Part shown: piece by piece, positions 11,181 through 21,639 of the stretch
Layout of the letters: each line of letters opens with the position of its first letter
Numbering within the stretch: position 1 is the stretch's first letter
Assembly (NCBI GenBank): GCA_963576725.1
Contig: OY755241.1
Location: 1,178,001-1,242,000 of the forward strand
DNA from: Azorinus chamasolen
Taxonomy: Eukaryota > Mollusca > Bivalvia > Cardiida > Solecurtidae
Length of the DNA stretch: 64,000 nt
Direction of reading: 5' to 3'
Notes under the pieces: model-generated
Told to the model about the DNA's origin: nothing
Seen by the model: the letters and a program-made list of their open reading frames with translations, nothing else
The model's database searches: none
Position numbers and translations under genes: made by a program

Positions 11181-12076
11181 ACAGATAAGGCATGAATTTC
11201 GCTTCTGCGTTTAGCCGCAGCAAAAGTGAGGAGAAACACAGTCTTCCACGTGACATGAGTCAAGGTCGCTTTATCTAATGGCTCATAGGGCGCTTTAGTA
11301 AGTGACCAGAGAATACACGATAGATCCCACTTAGGCAAAAGAGAGCGAGAAACCGGTCTTTGAAGCTCCAAGGCTCGAACCAATTCAGAAAGGATCGGGT
11401 GAGAACCGAAACTAAGGGTATGAGATAACATAGCTCTATACCCTTTAATAGTGCTGACAGCTAGATTCTTCTTTAGAAAGAGGAAAACTAGAAAGTCGGC
11501 AATGTCTTGGATAGTGGGACGGATTGGATTAATCTGTTTTGAACGACACCAATCCGAAAAGATTCTCCACTTGGCTTTGTAAACAATGGAAGTGGAGGAT
11601 CGTCTGGCCTTGGCGACGAGGTTGGCAACCGGCTGAGAAAACTTTCTCTTTCGGAGACCCGTCCTGATAACGGCCAGACGTGAAGGTGGAAGATAGCGTG
11701 GTCCCTGTGGAGAACCCCGCCCTTCTGAGAGAGTAGATCCCGACTGGGCGGGATCGACCGTGGAGACTCGAATAGGAGACTGAGAAGATCGTTGAACCAG
11801 GCTCGCTGAGGCCACAGGGGGGCGATCAGGAGGATCCTGCAATCCGATAGAGAGATCTTCCGGAGAACCGTGGGGATCAGAATGAACGGGGGAAAAGCAT
11901 ACCCGAACAGTCGGTCCCACGGAAAAGACAGAGCATCGACCGCCCAAGCTGCTGGATCCATGATTGGAGACACATACAGCGGGAGTCGATGATTGAACCT
12001 GGTGGCAAAGAGATCCACTGACGGAAACCCGAACATGTGAAAGATCTGAGCCACTGCGGTTTTGTGGAGGGTCCAC
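11120..12076 (-). pseudogene. DIRS tyrosine recombinase, N-terminal part
   Basis: 318-codon open frame whose second half is a phage-integrase-like recombinase. The core-binding domain has ARRSSTSIVYKAKWRIFSDW and STIKGYRAMLSHTL. Catalytic box I has the Arg in AAKRRSEIHAL. The known role of the family is integrating a circular DNA copy without target duplication. The first half (12076 to about 11700) overlaps the RNase H frame by some 590 nt. The ORF ends early because of the frameshift near 11180. Confidence 0.87.
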
Positions 12077-12510
12077 TCAGCAGGTAGTACTTGACGTCTG
12101 CGAGAGAGGCCGTCCGCCAAGACATTCAGTCTGCCCGGCAGATGCTTGGCAAGCAGAGTGATCTGTCTGTTGTAAAAAAATAAGAGTAGATCCCTCGTGC
12201 CCTTGAAGAGGGAGAGGGAGTGTGTCCCCCCTTGTCTCTTGATGTAAGACACAACTGTTGTGTTGTCTGTCTGTACCAACACACACAGGTTGCGAACCTG
12301 AATCTCGAAGAATTCCAAGGCTTTCAGAACAGCCAGGAGTTCGAGATTGTTGATATGGAGCTGGGACTCGGCATTCGACCAAAGGCCTGAAGTCATGAGT
12401 CCGAGAGGCTCCAAATGGGCTCCCCAGCCCTGATTGCTGGCATCCGAGATCAGAAAAAGATCTGGATCCGGAGGAGCAATCGGCACTCCTTGAAGGAAGC
12501 GATCCTTCAC
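11488..12510 (-). pseudogene. DIRS RNase H and downstream conserved region
   Basis: An open frame in the same phase as the RT segment 12517-13146, separated from it by one TAG at 12517-12519. RNase H motifs in order: ISDASNQGWGAHLEP (first Asp), NNLELLAVLKAL (Glu), VQTDNTTVVSYI (Asp), then HLPGRLNVLADGLSR. The conserved DIRS tail FGFPSVDLFATRFNHRLP and PLWPQRAWF follows. Its known job is RNA removal during reverse transcription. I do not see the methyltransferase-like domain reported in some DIRS elements. Confidence 0.9.
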
Positions 12511-12516
12511 CTTCCA

Positions 12517-13146
12517 CTACTGAAGAGCAGTGTGGAAAATAGGTAGGAGTGGAAGAGAAATGGACAGAGCGTCTAGACGAGGACGCCATTGTGTCAGCAG
12601 GTAAAACTGGAGCGGGCGTAAATGAAGCCTGCCTAGAGACACAAAATCTGCTGCAGAATTGAGAACTCCCAGTAGAGACAGAAGAGAGCGAGCAGAGCAG
12701 CGATCCTTCTGACTGAACAGAGAAAGCAGGTGTAGGGTATTCTCTACACGTTGAAGAGAAATCCTGACTAAGCTGGAGTTCGTCAGAAAATTTAATCCCA
12801 CGAAGACAAAGTCTTGAGACGGGATCAGATCTGATTTTTCCGCATTCAATACGAGACCCAACTGAGAGACAATTTTCCAACTGAAGTGGAGATTGCGAAG
12901 GAGGGTCTGACGATTGAGAAGGTGTAACAGCCAATCGTCGAAGTATTGAATAAGAACAACTCGCGGAAAAAGGCCGCTACGGTCCCCTTGAGTTTTGTGA
13001 AGACTCTGGGTGCCGTAGAAAGGCCGAAAGGCAGGGCCCGGAATTGATAGACAGCGCCCCTGTGGCAAAAGCAAAGGAGATGTCTGTCTGAAGGATGAAT
13101 TGGTACGTGAAAGTAAGCATCCGACAGATCCAGGAAGACGGCCCAT
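12517..13146 (-). pseudogene. DIRS reverse transcriptase, C-terminal part (YFDD box)
   Basis: The genuine part starts near 12975, where the frame switches from 12846-13190. It carries the catalytic box VVLIQYFDDWLL (YxDD), then LGLVLNAEKSDLIPSQ and FVGLNFLTNSSL, the palm-to-thumb region, and ends at a TAG that cuts it from the RNase H. The portion above about 12975 is a shadow of the neighbouring frame. Confidence 0.88.
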
Positions 13147-13190
13147 TGGTTTGGTTTGATTGCCAACCGAATGGTAGCTATCGTGTCCAT
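12846..13190 (-). pseudogene. DIRS reverse transcriptase, central part
   Basis: IRLAIKPNQWAVFLDLSDAY holds the first catalytic Asp (LDLSDAYFH), followed by VYQFRALPFGLSTAPRVFTK, both strong DIRS RT motifs. It is useful down to about 12975, after which the correct frame is 12517-13146. A frameshift near 13203 separates it from the N-terminal part. Confidence 0.9.
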
Positions 13191-13200
13191 CTTGAAAGAA

Positions 13201-13536
13201 TCAATCTAACCGATTTAGGGTTCGATTTAGGGTTGAAAGATCGATGATGGGCGGAAACATGCCGTTTTTCTTTGGAACGAGAAACAGGCGGCTGTAAAAT
13301 CCCGGTGTGTTCTCGTTCCGAACCCTTTCTACCGCCCCTTTTTGCAGAAGCGACATTACTACTGCATTCTGCATATGAGGGTGATCCGACGAGAGATGTA
13401 AGGGGACCCTGGAAAGAGGGGGCTGCCGATCCAGCGGGATGCGATAGCCCGATTCCACTATGGACAGAGTCCAGGGGTCCTGAGTAATGTTGCGCCAGGC
13501 CGTAGCGAAGTGCAGGAGCCTGGCGCCCACAGGCAA
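13201..13536 (-). pseudogene. DIRS reverse transcriptase, N-terminal part
   Basis: VGARLLHFATAWRNITQDPW opens this segment, followed by LLQKGAVERV and YSRLFLVPKKNG with IIDLSTLNRTL, the finger-domain motifs that precede the LDLSDAY box. It ends at TGA next to the frameshift near 13203. Upstream is a long G-run on the plus strand (about 13552-13566), a likely slippage site between the gag and RT frames. Confidence 0.88.
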
Positions 13537-13582
13537 TTGGGGTCGGATCAGAGGGGGGGGGGGGGGTAGAAAGGGCGAGTCC

Positions 13583-14035
13583 CTAGGGTTGGCGCCTAGA
13601 AGGACCAGACCCTCTCGAGTAGGGACGGGAGGGCCGGTTCTGTCCCTGTGCTGAGCTTCTATTCTGGGGAGGGACAGGAGCAGACCCTAGGCGGGCCCTA
13701 ACCGGGCCCCGCTGGCAGGGAGCAGGAGCTGGCTGAGCCGACTGTTTCCTGCCAGACTGTTTGGAGGAGGGTTTTGGTTTAGGAACCCTAGGAATCCTCC
13801 AATTGGGAGGACCACTCGAAGTAGGAGCTTGTAGAGTGGTCTCATCCGACTTCTCCTTCTCTCTGATGAGACCGCCAAAAAGGGGCTCAGAGGTGAAAGG
13901 AAGAGACCTGAGTTCGTCTTTAGAAGTGTCCTGAAGTCTGGACGCAGACTGAAGGAAGGCATCTCGTCTGCAGCGGAGCATTTCGGCTGCGGAGGCGAGA
14001 CCTAGCCGCAGAGAAAGCTGGGAAGAGAGACCCAA
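13583..14035 (-). pseudogene. DIRS gag-like protein, C-terminal part
   Basis: SLRLGLASAAEMLRCRRDAF and SEPLFGG are followed by a basic, Pro/Gln/Arg-rich tail (KPKPSSKQSGRK, QNRSSAQGQNRPSRP). It lies one frame away from 14002-14844, with a break near 14030. Family knowledge: DIRS ORF1 is a putative nucleocapsid or gag protein. The basic tail fits nucleic-acid binding. Confidence 0.75.
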
Positions 14036-16119
14036 TTAAAAGGCCAGACGCCGGGTTCTCTCTTGTGAAGGGGAGTCAGAAAGGAGCTCCTCAGAGGGGG
14101 CAACTGACAAAAGATCCACTTGGATGCTACCCCCATCTGCTGTCCCTGACGTAATTCCCAACGCTCAAGCATACTCATAGAGAGCGAGGGTTGGGAGGCA
14201 GGTCTAATACCAACCCGGGGACTATCAGAATTCAGAAGAGGAATTCGGTCAAAGAGACCCGGGTGGTTATCTACTGAAGCCGGAAGCCTCAGGGAAGGAG
14301 GTACTAAGGAGAGCATAACCTTAGTAGCTCCTGACCAACCTGCCTTTGGCCTAGAACGGAAGTCCGTGTCAATGTCAGGAAGGCAGGTGGCTAGACCCCG
14401 GCAAGGAGGGAGGGCAGGTCGAGATTTATTCGGACCAACCGTTTCACCTCTCTGTGTTTGGAGGAAAAGGATCGAAGAAACTACTCCACTGTGACACATA
14501 GGCTGGGATCTAGGGCAGACAGAGGGCGGAAGGATGGCAAAGCAGTCCTTGTCAAAAGAATTAGAGTGACTTTCGGGCTCTTCAAGAGTAGATGAGAGGG
14601 AGTCTTCTAATTCAGAATTACCCTGGGTACCCAATTCTTGAAAGAAAGGGTCCTCTGGGTTAGCAAGGATGGATAAAACATCATCCTGATCCTGGTCTGG
14701 CCTGGTGGCCGTAGCCGTAGGCGGGACTCTAGGGACCAGAGGACCCGACACAGTAGCTTGCAAGGCAACTGGAACATGAGGGTCCAAAGAATAATTCCCC
14801 GTAGAATAGACCCTAGGGTCATAGAAGTAAGGGGCCAGGCTCAAGAGGGGATCAGAAGTCTGGTTAAAAGACGTCCCCTGCTCATCAGAGATCCGAGTCT
14901 GGATAGGTTCATCCTGTCTGACACGAGATCCCTGATGAGAATGGCGGGAGCGAGCCGGGGGAGAGTCATAGGAAGAGGACCTATGTCTCTTATGGCGCCA
15001 ATGTCTAGGTTTAGAACTAGACTGGCGCCTGTGCAGAGAGCGTCGCGAACAGCGGCTGTCGTCCGAAGAAAAAGCGGAACTGCGTCGACGTCTGTGACGA
15101 TAGGCAGAGTCAGAGGACGAAGGAGAAGAAGAATACCGACGCCGTTTACGTGCCCTAGAGGGTCTAATAGGCGAAGGAGATTCTGCTCAGCAACTCAGCT
15201 CAGCAGAGCTAAGAGTGTAGTCAGGAACAAAATTCGAAGAAGTTTGTTCAATGGAAAAGATCGGGTGTGTTGTTTTATTAGTGGCAGACACACTCGAAAT
15301 GGATCCAAAGGAATTAAGTGTATTCACGGAGGAAACATCCGAGGAACAACTAACTGTAACACCGGTTGCCTTTGTCTGACCAGTGTTAAACACCGGGGAA
15401 GAATTTACTATAGCACCGGTTGTAGCATGCCTGGCTGACCTAGTTACACTGGTTGACCTAACGCTGGTTGACCTAGTTAGGCCAGGCGTTGAAATGCTAC
15501 TATGCACTGGGTTTGCAATTGCCGGTAGACCCGGAGCGAGAGTGCATTTTTCAGAAACAGGTGTGGTTGACCTAGATAGGTGGTTGACCTGTTTAGCTAG
15601 CACCGAATACCCAGAGGTATTAGCCGGAGAAGCTATATACCCGGATCCAGTCAGAGCGGTGGCAAGCACCGGATGACCTGGAAGAGGTCGACCAGGTAAA
15701 CCTGGCGAGACCCCGCCGGGAGAAGCCAAGTGAAAAGCACCGGATAGTGACGACACTGGTAGAGGGATATTCCCTGGTCGGAATAGGGACCCTCGTCCCG
15801 GGACCGAAGTCGGGACTTTCAAAGCAGCCAGTTGATGGATGGGCTGTGTCGTAGACACAGACGAGCCACTGGAAGAAGAAACATTCTTTTTGGGTTTCTT
15901 AGGTTTGCGTGAAATATCACTGTCCGACCTGGCGGGGGTAGACGAACGCCGAGCTTGAGAGCCTCGACGAGAGGCTAACCCCCAGGTCTCAGAAGACCAG
16001 GCAGTGGAGAACTGACAAGGGTCCTCTGCAGAGCACCCGCAGCAGGAGAAACACACAGAGGAGTGCGTATCCCAGTCTGCGGTAAAGTGTCCGCAGGAAG
16101 CTTTGTGCCGAGAAGCCAT
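14002..16119 (-). pseudogene. DIRS gag-like ORF1 with one in-frame stop
   Basis: The likely start is Met at 16119 (MASRHKASCGHF), after which a Cys-rich cluster CGHFTADWDTHSSVCFSCCG resembles the zinc-knuckle-like N-terminus of DIRS ORF1. The frame runs to TGA at 15187-15189 and then continues open in the same frame to 14002. Just after the stop (15186 to about 14880) the protein is strongly Arg/Ser rich (KRRRYSSSPSSSDS, HKRHRSSSYDSPPARSR), like an SR domain. Removing one stop would give an ORF of about 705 codons before the frameshift near 14030. Confidence 0.82.
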
Positions 16120-16331
16120 AGTTGAGGGCACAAGGGAGACCGATAACACAGGAACAAGTGAATAAAACACAAAGGTATATGCAGTGTAATCTGTATATAA
16201 AGTATATGGTAGGATACAGGATCCGGTAAGGAAGCTGTAGGGAAGGACTGTTTTAAGTCGAATAAACCCAGACAGCTAGTAAGGTGTAAAACTCGGGAGG
16301 CTAATAAACGCTGATGTTAATGGCCGACCGG

Positions 16332-16478
16332 AAATAACCAATGATCTTAATTGTGGAATGCTGGGAGCATTTATAATGAGGTATGGCTAACGGGCGGGCC
16401 ATACGGTATTAGCGGTACTTTTTTATTCCGGTCATACGGTTAAATCAAATAACCTAAGCATATTTCACAGCAGGTAAT
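16332..16478 (-). repeat. DIRS inverted terminal repeat (5' side of element)
   Basis: Reverse complement of 10326-10471, from AAATAACCAATGATCTTAA to CATATTTCACAGCAGGTAA. The leader between it and the gag start (16120-16331) has no ORF of note. Confidence 0.92.
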
Positions 16479-16493
16479 GTATTTTGCTACTAA

Positions 16494-17001
16494 AAGAGCA
16501 TTTGCTCCATTAGAGCAAATGTCCTATTTATCACATTGGGTAGATTTATTCAAAGAGGCTGGGTCTAAAAATAGCCTAGTATCCATAGATACGCCTTTCT
16601 ACACCTTTGACCTTTGTCTTAACTCTTAAGTGTCTTAGCTGACCCTCAAAAAGAGGTCTAATTATCTGTCTGTAATGCAGGTGGTAGCTTAATGCAGGTT
16701 AAAAGTAATGCAGAAAGCTCCTATAGGAGCATTTAAAAACTTTGTAGACCCAGATCAGACAATTCCCATAGGAGCTGTGTTATCAGCTTCTGCTCTGACT
16801 GCCAATGGAATTTTGATAAGTCAGTTTAATTATTTTCTAAAATGGCTACAATGTTCCACCTTTCATATTTTATTATAACTATTTTATCCATGAATATTCA
16901 GTAGGTTTTGAAAGTTGGACTAAATATAGAACAAGAAAAGGGTTAAACTGATCTATTTGTCAGTCATATCAGTCAAATATGGTGCAGAATCCAGTCTTTA
17001 C
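16494..17001. repeat. Second half of the MITE split by DIRS, plus hairpin fragments
   Basis: 16494-16600 resumes the CCCATTCCC-family MITE (AGAGCATTTGCTCC onward), whose first bases are at 10271-10283. Next comes a partial GCTTAATGCAGG...GAAAGCTCC hairpin (16678-16735) and a partial AGATCAGACAATTCC...GTCTGCTCTG hairpin (16745-16805). Confidence 0.7.
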
Positions 17002-17145
17002 CTTGACCTCCACTGATGACCTTGGCCCCTTTCTGCCACAGAATAGTTGGTATTGGGACGCCAATTACCTCACAAGGCAGCACCATTGTGCTGTTGACCA
17101 CAGACTCCAACCGCAGGGGCTGCTTGCCAGTCAGTTTTGGTGGAA
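17002..17145 (-). CDS. Exon 19: Ig domain D12, N-terminal part
   Basis: 144-nt exon, phase 1 in, phase 1 out. VPPKLTGKQ follows TTTCAG. The first cysteine is in LPCEVIG and the tryptophan in TILWQKGA, and it ends SGGQ with a split Gly codon (CAAG|GTAAAG). The intron that follows, 17001 down to 9349, contains the whole DIRS retrotransposon. Confidence 0.88.
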
Positions 17146-17355
17146 CTGAAACAAAGACACTAAACACTCTTCAATTGTACTCCGCAAAACAGATTAGGTT
17201 TCCTGATTAGGTAACTCCTTATCGATGTAAACTCTTATCACAAATTTTCTACTAGCCTGTTATGCTCACTCCATTCAACAGTAGCTACAGGCAAACTGAA
17301 AGCAATGCAGAAGGCTCCCCTAGGTCCTTTCTGCATTTATTTCATTCTGCATTAA

Positions 17356-17561
17356 ACCCATTACCTCATAGGCTATTTTTAGATACAACCTCTTTGAATA
17401 AATCTACCAAAAAGGAGCATTCACTAGAGAAAAGGAATTTTTTTATAATTTTGTAGCATGAAACCATTGTAATAAATTTGCTCCTATAGGAGCAAATGCT
17501 CTATTTATCACAATGATTTCACAAAGTGACTTTTACAGAGTCGTCAATATGAGGGAATGGG
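17356..17561. mobile_element. piggyBac-like MITE, CCCATTCCC family
   Basis: TTAA flanks, ACCCATTACCTCAT start, GAGGGAATGGG end, central TTTGCTCCTATAGGAGCAAA hairpin with one arm shortened. A GAAAGGACC-type hairpin (17285-17350) precedes it. Confidence 0.78.
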
Positions 17562-17804
17562 TTAAGCCATAAACTGTGTACAAAATTCAAGAAGCAAGAT
17601 AGCTACCCATAACTAAATTAATACAACTAAGCACTATAAATACCAAGAAAGGCAATTTGTTCTAAGTTCACAAAGGACCATAACTCTTATGAAGTGCATG
17701 TCAGTGTTATGGCTCTTGCTCTACATAATCAACATATGATGGTAAGTAAGTATTCTCAGTAACAAGCTAACAGCTTTGATAGTTATGGAGAAAAGTAGAC
17801 TTAA
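17562..17804. other. Intron sequence, nothing recognised
   Basis: AT-rich, no exon motif and no repeat that I could match elsewhere in the window. Confidence 0.4.
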
Positions 17805-18036
17805 TCCTTTCCTTCATATAAACATGTTTTCAAGCATTTGCTAACAGGTTAGACCCATATAGGAGACATCTGATCAGGGTCTGCTCTGTTTGCTATATAA
17901 ATGGAATTTGAAAGATCTGTTTCTTTACTTTCTAAAATGGCTACAATTTTCTATCTTTCATATTTCAGTATAACTATTTAGTCCACGAATATTCAGTTGG
18001 TATCGAAATTTGAATAAACATAGAACAGGGAAAGGG
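17805..18036. mobile_element. piggyBac-like MITE, CCCTTTCCNTCAT family
   Basis: TTAA at 17801-17804; the far end AACAGGGAAAGGG is followed by TTCA. A second, 5'-truncated copy of the same family runs from about 18040 to 18234 and ends in GGG-TTAA. Confidence 0.75.
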
Positions 18037-18234
18037 TTCAACATAAATGCATTTTTTCTAAGCTCAAATCTGATCAGGATCTACTCTGATTGCTAGTGGA
18101 ATTTGAAAAGATCTGTTTCTTTAGTATCTAAAATGCATGCAATGTTCTACCTTACATATTTCATTATAAATATTTTGTCCATGAATATTTAGTTGGTATT
18201 GAAATTTGGAATAAACATAGAACAGGGAAAGGGT

Positions 18235-19169
18235 TAATACACCTTTTACAGCCTTTGCAAACAGAATTGACCCAGATCAGATGGTTCAAGCAAGAGCTGT
18301 CTGATCAGTGTCTGCTCTGTTTGCTTTTTGAATTACATACATCTGATTCTGCATTTTCTGCCAAAGCCAAAAAGTCCTGTATTCATTTACTTATCATAAA
18401 TCAAAGTGTTGGAGACGCTGCCATATTCATTGCATGGGAACAATGTTTTGAAAATAAATTTCTGATATTTGGCATAAAATAGCGGGTCTGGAAGGGAAAG
18501 GATTAGATCTAACACTCTTTCTAGTGCGTGATTCAGTTGCAGCTGACATTTCGGCCGTTTCCCGCTATGCTTATCAAACTGACCACTTGGGGTTGCTTTC
18601 AAAGTTATAGGTGTGATTACATAATCGCTTACAGAAGGTCATCCGACACGCACTTCTTTTTTCATTGAGTATCCTCTGGCAGAATAATTTCATTCATATT
18701 ATGGTCACATGATTTCGCATTGAGCCTAATATTTGTATATTCGTGCGCACTCCTTACACATGGCCATATTTTGTGGACTTTCTTACACATACTAAACCAA
18801 AGCTAGTGCTACGAAGCCTTTTCATGTCAGAAATAGTATACCTTGATTGTTTCCGAATGTCATGTTAATAAACGCCCTTTGAATCTATCGAATGCACGTC
18901 AATAACTTGTACTAGACTGCCATGCGGAATGGCAGTTGCCAGGTCGGTAAAAGTAGCATGTGGCTGACGCAAGAATACACCTATAACTTACGCAAAGAAT
19001 ACAAAAATCAGCTAATAGATATTCATAATGTCATAACATGATATATTAATTAGGTAAAAGACATTTCTTACATGCATATTCATGAGGTGAAAAATTCCAA
19101 ATAATTGTGTTTTACTTTCACATTGTGGCATTACCTTTCTCCTGCATTAAGCAGCAATCTACCTTTTAA
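18235..19169. other. Hairpin MITE remnant, then unclassified intron sequence
   Basis: 18240-18330 has the GCAAACAGAATTGACCCAGA...GTCTGCTCTGTTTGC hairpin. From about 18520 to 19130 I see no coding motif and no matching repeat; the GC pattern is slightly different from the MITE background. Confidence 0.45.
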
Positions 19170-19411
19170 CCCTTTCCCTCATATAATCTTGTTTTCACGC
19201 ATTTGCAAACAGAGTAGACCCAGATCAGACGGCTCCTAGAGGAGCCGTCTGATCAGGGTCTACTCTGTTTGCTAATAGAATTTGATAGATCTGTTTCTTT
19301 GCTTTCTAAAATGTCTACAATCTTCTACCTACCATATTTCTTTATAACTATTTTGTTAATGAATATTCAGTAGGTATTGAAATTTGGCCTAAATACAGAA
19401 CAGGGAAAGGG
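19170..19411. mobile_element. piggyBac-like MITE, CCCTTTCC family, intact 242 bp
   Basis: TTAA on both sides, CCCTTTCCCTCATATAA start, CAGGGAAAGGG end. Perfect central hairpin GCAAACAGAGTAGACCCAGA ... GACGGCTCCTAGAGGAGCCGTC. Subterminal TGAATATTCAGTAGGTATTG marks the family. Confidence 0.88.
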
Positions 19412-19500
19412 TTAACTAGGGATGTAAGTGGTAAACCGGATGACCGATTATTGGTAACAAATATGACATTCCATGACCTGAATATAACTACAATCCTTAA

Positions 19501-19721
19501 CCCTTTCCCTGTTCTGTGTTCATATCAAATTTCAATACCAACTGAATATTCATGGACAAAATAATTATAATGGAAGGTGGAACATTATAGCCATTTTAGA
19601 AAGTAACGACACATATGTTTGAAACTCTATAAGCAAACAGAGTAGACCAATATCAGACGGCTCTGATCTGGGTCTACTCTGTTTGCAAATGCGTGAAAAC
19701 ACGTTTATATAAGGGAAAGTG
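19501..19721. mobile_element. piggyBac-like MITE, CCCTTTCC family, opposite orientation
   Basis: TTAA flanks; reversed relative to 19170-19411. The hairpin is shortened in the middle (GGCTC only on one arm). Confidence 0.82.
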
Positions 19722-19726
19722 TTAAC

Positions 19727-19809
19727 TTTCTTTTATGTTTGAAAAAAAAGGTTATTTGTATAGGTTTTATCAAAATAATCCTTTTTTTTCAAACATAAAA
19801 GAAAGTGTG
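19727..19809. repeat. Inverted repeat hairpin
   Basis: Arms CTTTCTTTTATGTTTGAAAA and its complement TTTTCAAACATAAAAGAAAG flank a loop of about 30 bp. It is adjacent to the MITE at 19501-19721. Confidence 0.7.
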
Positions 19810-19929
19810 ATTTAAGTCACAGATAGAACTCGCCAGAAGAGCATGTTCATTATGTTCCTTGATGAAACTCTGACAGCTGGAATAATGATACTTTGTCGTT
19901 GAGTCTGTTGACTAGTTATCTGTGAGAAA

Positions 19930-20508
19930 CAAGATGTGTTTGTGAAACACTATGCCCCCTCATATATTTGACCTCTGACCTTGAAGGATGACCTTGACCT
20001 TGACATGTCACCCCTCAAAATGTGCGGCTTTATGAGATACATATGCATGCCAAATATCAAGTCTCTATTTGTACTGGCTCAAAAGTTAAGACCAATGTTA
20101 AAGTTGCGTTAAAGTTACAGACAAAGAAACAATTTGACCTTTGACCCTGAAAAATGACCTTGACCTTGACATGTCACCCCTCAAAATGTGCAGCCTCATG
20201 AGATACACAAGCATGCCAAATATCAAGTCTCTATCTCTACTGGTCCAAAAGTTATGGCCAATGTTAAAGTCGGTGATTTGACCCATATATTTGACCTCTG
20301 ACTTTGAAGGATGACCTTGACCTTGACATGTTACCCCTCAAAATGTGTGGCTTTATGAGATACATATGCATGCCAGATATCAAGTCTCTATCTGTACTGG
20401 CTCAAAAGTTATGACCAATGTTAAAGTTGCTGACAAACAAACAGACAAACAGACAGACAGGGCAAAAACAATATGCCCCCCAGATCTGATCTGGGGGGCA
20501 TTAAAACA
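19930..20508. mobile_element. CAAGA-type dispersed element (TATGCCCCC family)
   Basis: It begins CAAGATGTGTTTGTGAAACA with TATGCCCCCT, and ends GATCTGGGGGGCATTAAAA. In between are three diverged copies of about 150 bp with TGACCTTGACCTTGACATGT and ATATCAAGTCTCTAT. A reversed relative is at 43768-44152. Confidence 0.72.
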
Positions 20509-20746
20509 TTGTCATTAGATTAATTTATTGATTTAGAACTCTTGAAAACCCGTTCAATTGAACAAGATAATAAACATATGTAGCAAAAATACTTGCAATC
20601 CATTGTTATGAGATATCCAGACACATATCATTATTGTCGAGTTGGAAATACTGATGATAAAAAATAAAATTAACCGGTCAAAAGCTGCGTGATTAATCTA
20701 TTAGTGAAAGAGTGATTATTGACATTCCTACTTTTACTACTTTTAA

Positions 20747-20982
20747 TCCTTTCCCTGTTGAATATTCATGTACAATAAAATGTTATCATGAATATTTATT
20801 AACTGAATTTTATAATGGTGAATGTACATAGGATAGTTTGGTAGAAACTGGACAATCAGATCTATTATTAATTTCATAAATAAACAGAGCAGACCCCGAT
20901 CTGATGACTCCCATAGGAGCTGTCTAATCTGGGTCTTCCCTGTTTGCAAAGGGATGAAAATGCAATTGTATGAAGGAAAGGA
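20747..20982. mobile_element. piggyBac-like MITE
   Basis: TTAA flanks (20743-20746, 20983-20986). Core hairpin TAAACAGAGCAGACCCCGAT...TGGGTCTTCCCTGTTTGC. It shares its right TTAA with the next copy. Confidence 0.78.
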
Positions 20983-20986
20983 TTAA

Positions 20987-21231
20987 CCCTTTCCTTCATA
21001 TAAACATGTTTTCACACACTTGCAAACAGAGAAGACCCAGATCAGAGGGCTCCTAGCCTAGCCTGATCAGGGTCTACTCTGTTTGCTAATTTAATTTGAA
21101 AGTTCTGTTTCTTTACTTTCTAAAATGGCTACAATGTTTCACATTACATATTTTAAACTAATTACAACTAAATTTGTCCATGAATATTCAGTAGGTATTG
21201 AAATTTGGAATAAACCAGAACAGAGAAAGGC
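20987..21231. mobile_element. piggyBac-like MITE, CCCTTTCC family
   Basis: Back to back with the previous copy across a single TTAA. The right end reads AGAGAAAGGC followed by TTAT, slightly decayed. It ends 39 bp before the exon 18 coding end (21270). Confidence 0.75.
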
Positions 21232-21269
21232 TTATGACTGATCTAAACTATGTTTGTTATCTACTTTAC

Positions 21270-21542
21270 CTTGCACTTCTAGTTCAATCTCCCGTGACAC
21301 TGTCCCAGCATCATTCTTGGCTTTACACATGTATTTCCCAGCATCCTCTAGCCTAACCGAAGTGAAATCAATGGTCCCCGTCTCCCGCATGTTGTGCCTG
21401 AGCCCCTTGCTGGGGAACTTGTGTCCATCCTTCTCCCAAGTAACATTGGGTTCTGGAAAGCCACTGCTCTCACACAACAGGGTGGCTGGTCTGTGGACAT
21501 CTGCTTCCTCTTTAGTAGGCCCTCTGTCTATTTTGGGGGGAT
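21270..21542 (-). CDS. Exon 18: complete Ig domain D11
   Basis: 273-nt exon, phase 1 in, phase 1 out. DPPKIDRGP opens the domain. The first cysteine is in LLCESSG, the tryptophan in NVTWEKDG (with an N-V-T glycosylation motif) and the second cysteine in DAGKYMCKAKNDAG, and it ends IELEVQ before GTAAAG. Confidence 0.9.
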
Positions 21543-21639
21543 CTGTAGTGAACATTCAAAATATTATTCCCTTTAAACACCGAGTTTTCAATGTGGCTTG
21601 GATAATCCTTTACTAAACAAGTACTCCTTTCTACACTTT

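Larger units (their letters stand above)
10284..16493 (-). mobile_element. DIRS-type tyrosine-recombinase retrotransposon
   Basis: About 6.2 kb, oriented minus, in the intron between exons 19 and 20. Order in its own direction: left inverted repeat, gag, RT/RNase H, tyrosine recombinase, internal complementary region, right inverted repeat. There is no target duplication, as expected for DIRS. It interrupts a CCCATTCCC-family MITE: GCATTGTGATAAA precedes it and AGAGCATTTGCTCC follows, and these are adjacent in intact copies. The exact ends are blurred by A-runs (10282-10286, 16492-16495). The coding frames carry at least two in-frame stops and several frameshifts, so this copy looks dead although structurally complete. 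Confidence 0.93.

Noticed and set aside
12077..12934. 285-aa minus-strand ORF
   Set aside because: It overlaps the RT and RNase H frames, has no motif of its own, and the catalytic YFDD and DASNQGWG motifs are in the other frame.
14758..15438. 226-aa plus-strand ORF rich in arginine
   Set aside because: It is the antisense of the DIRS gag SR-like region; composition and position are explained by the minus-strand frame.
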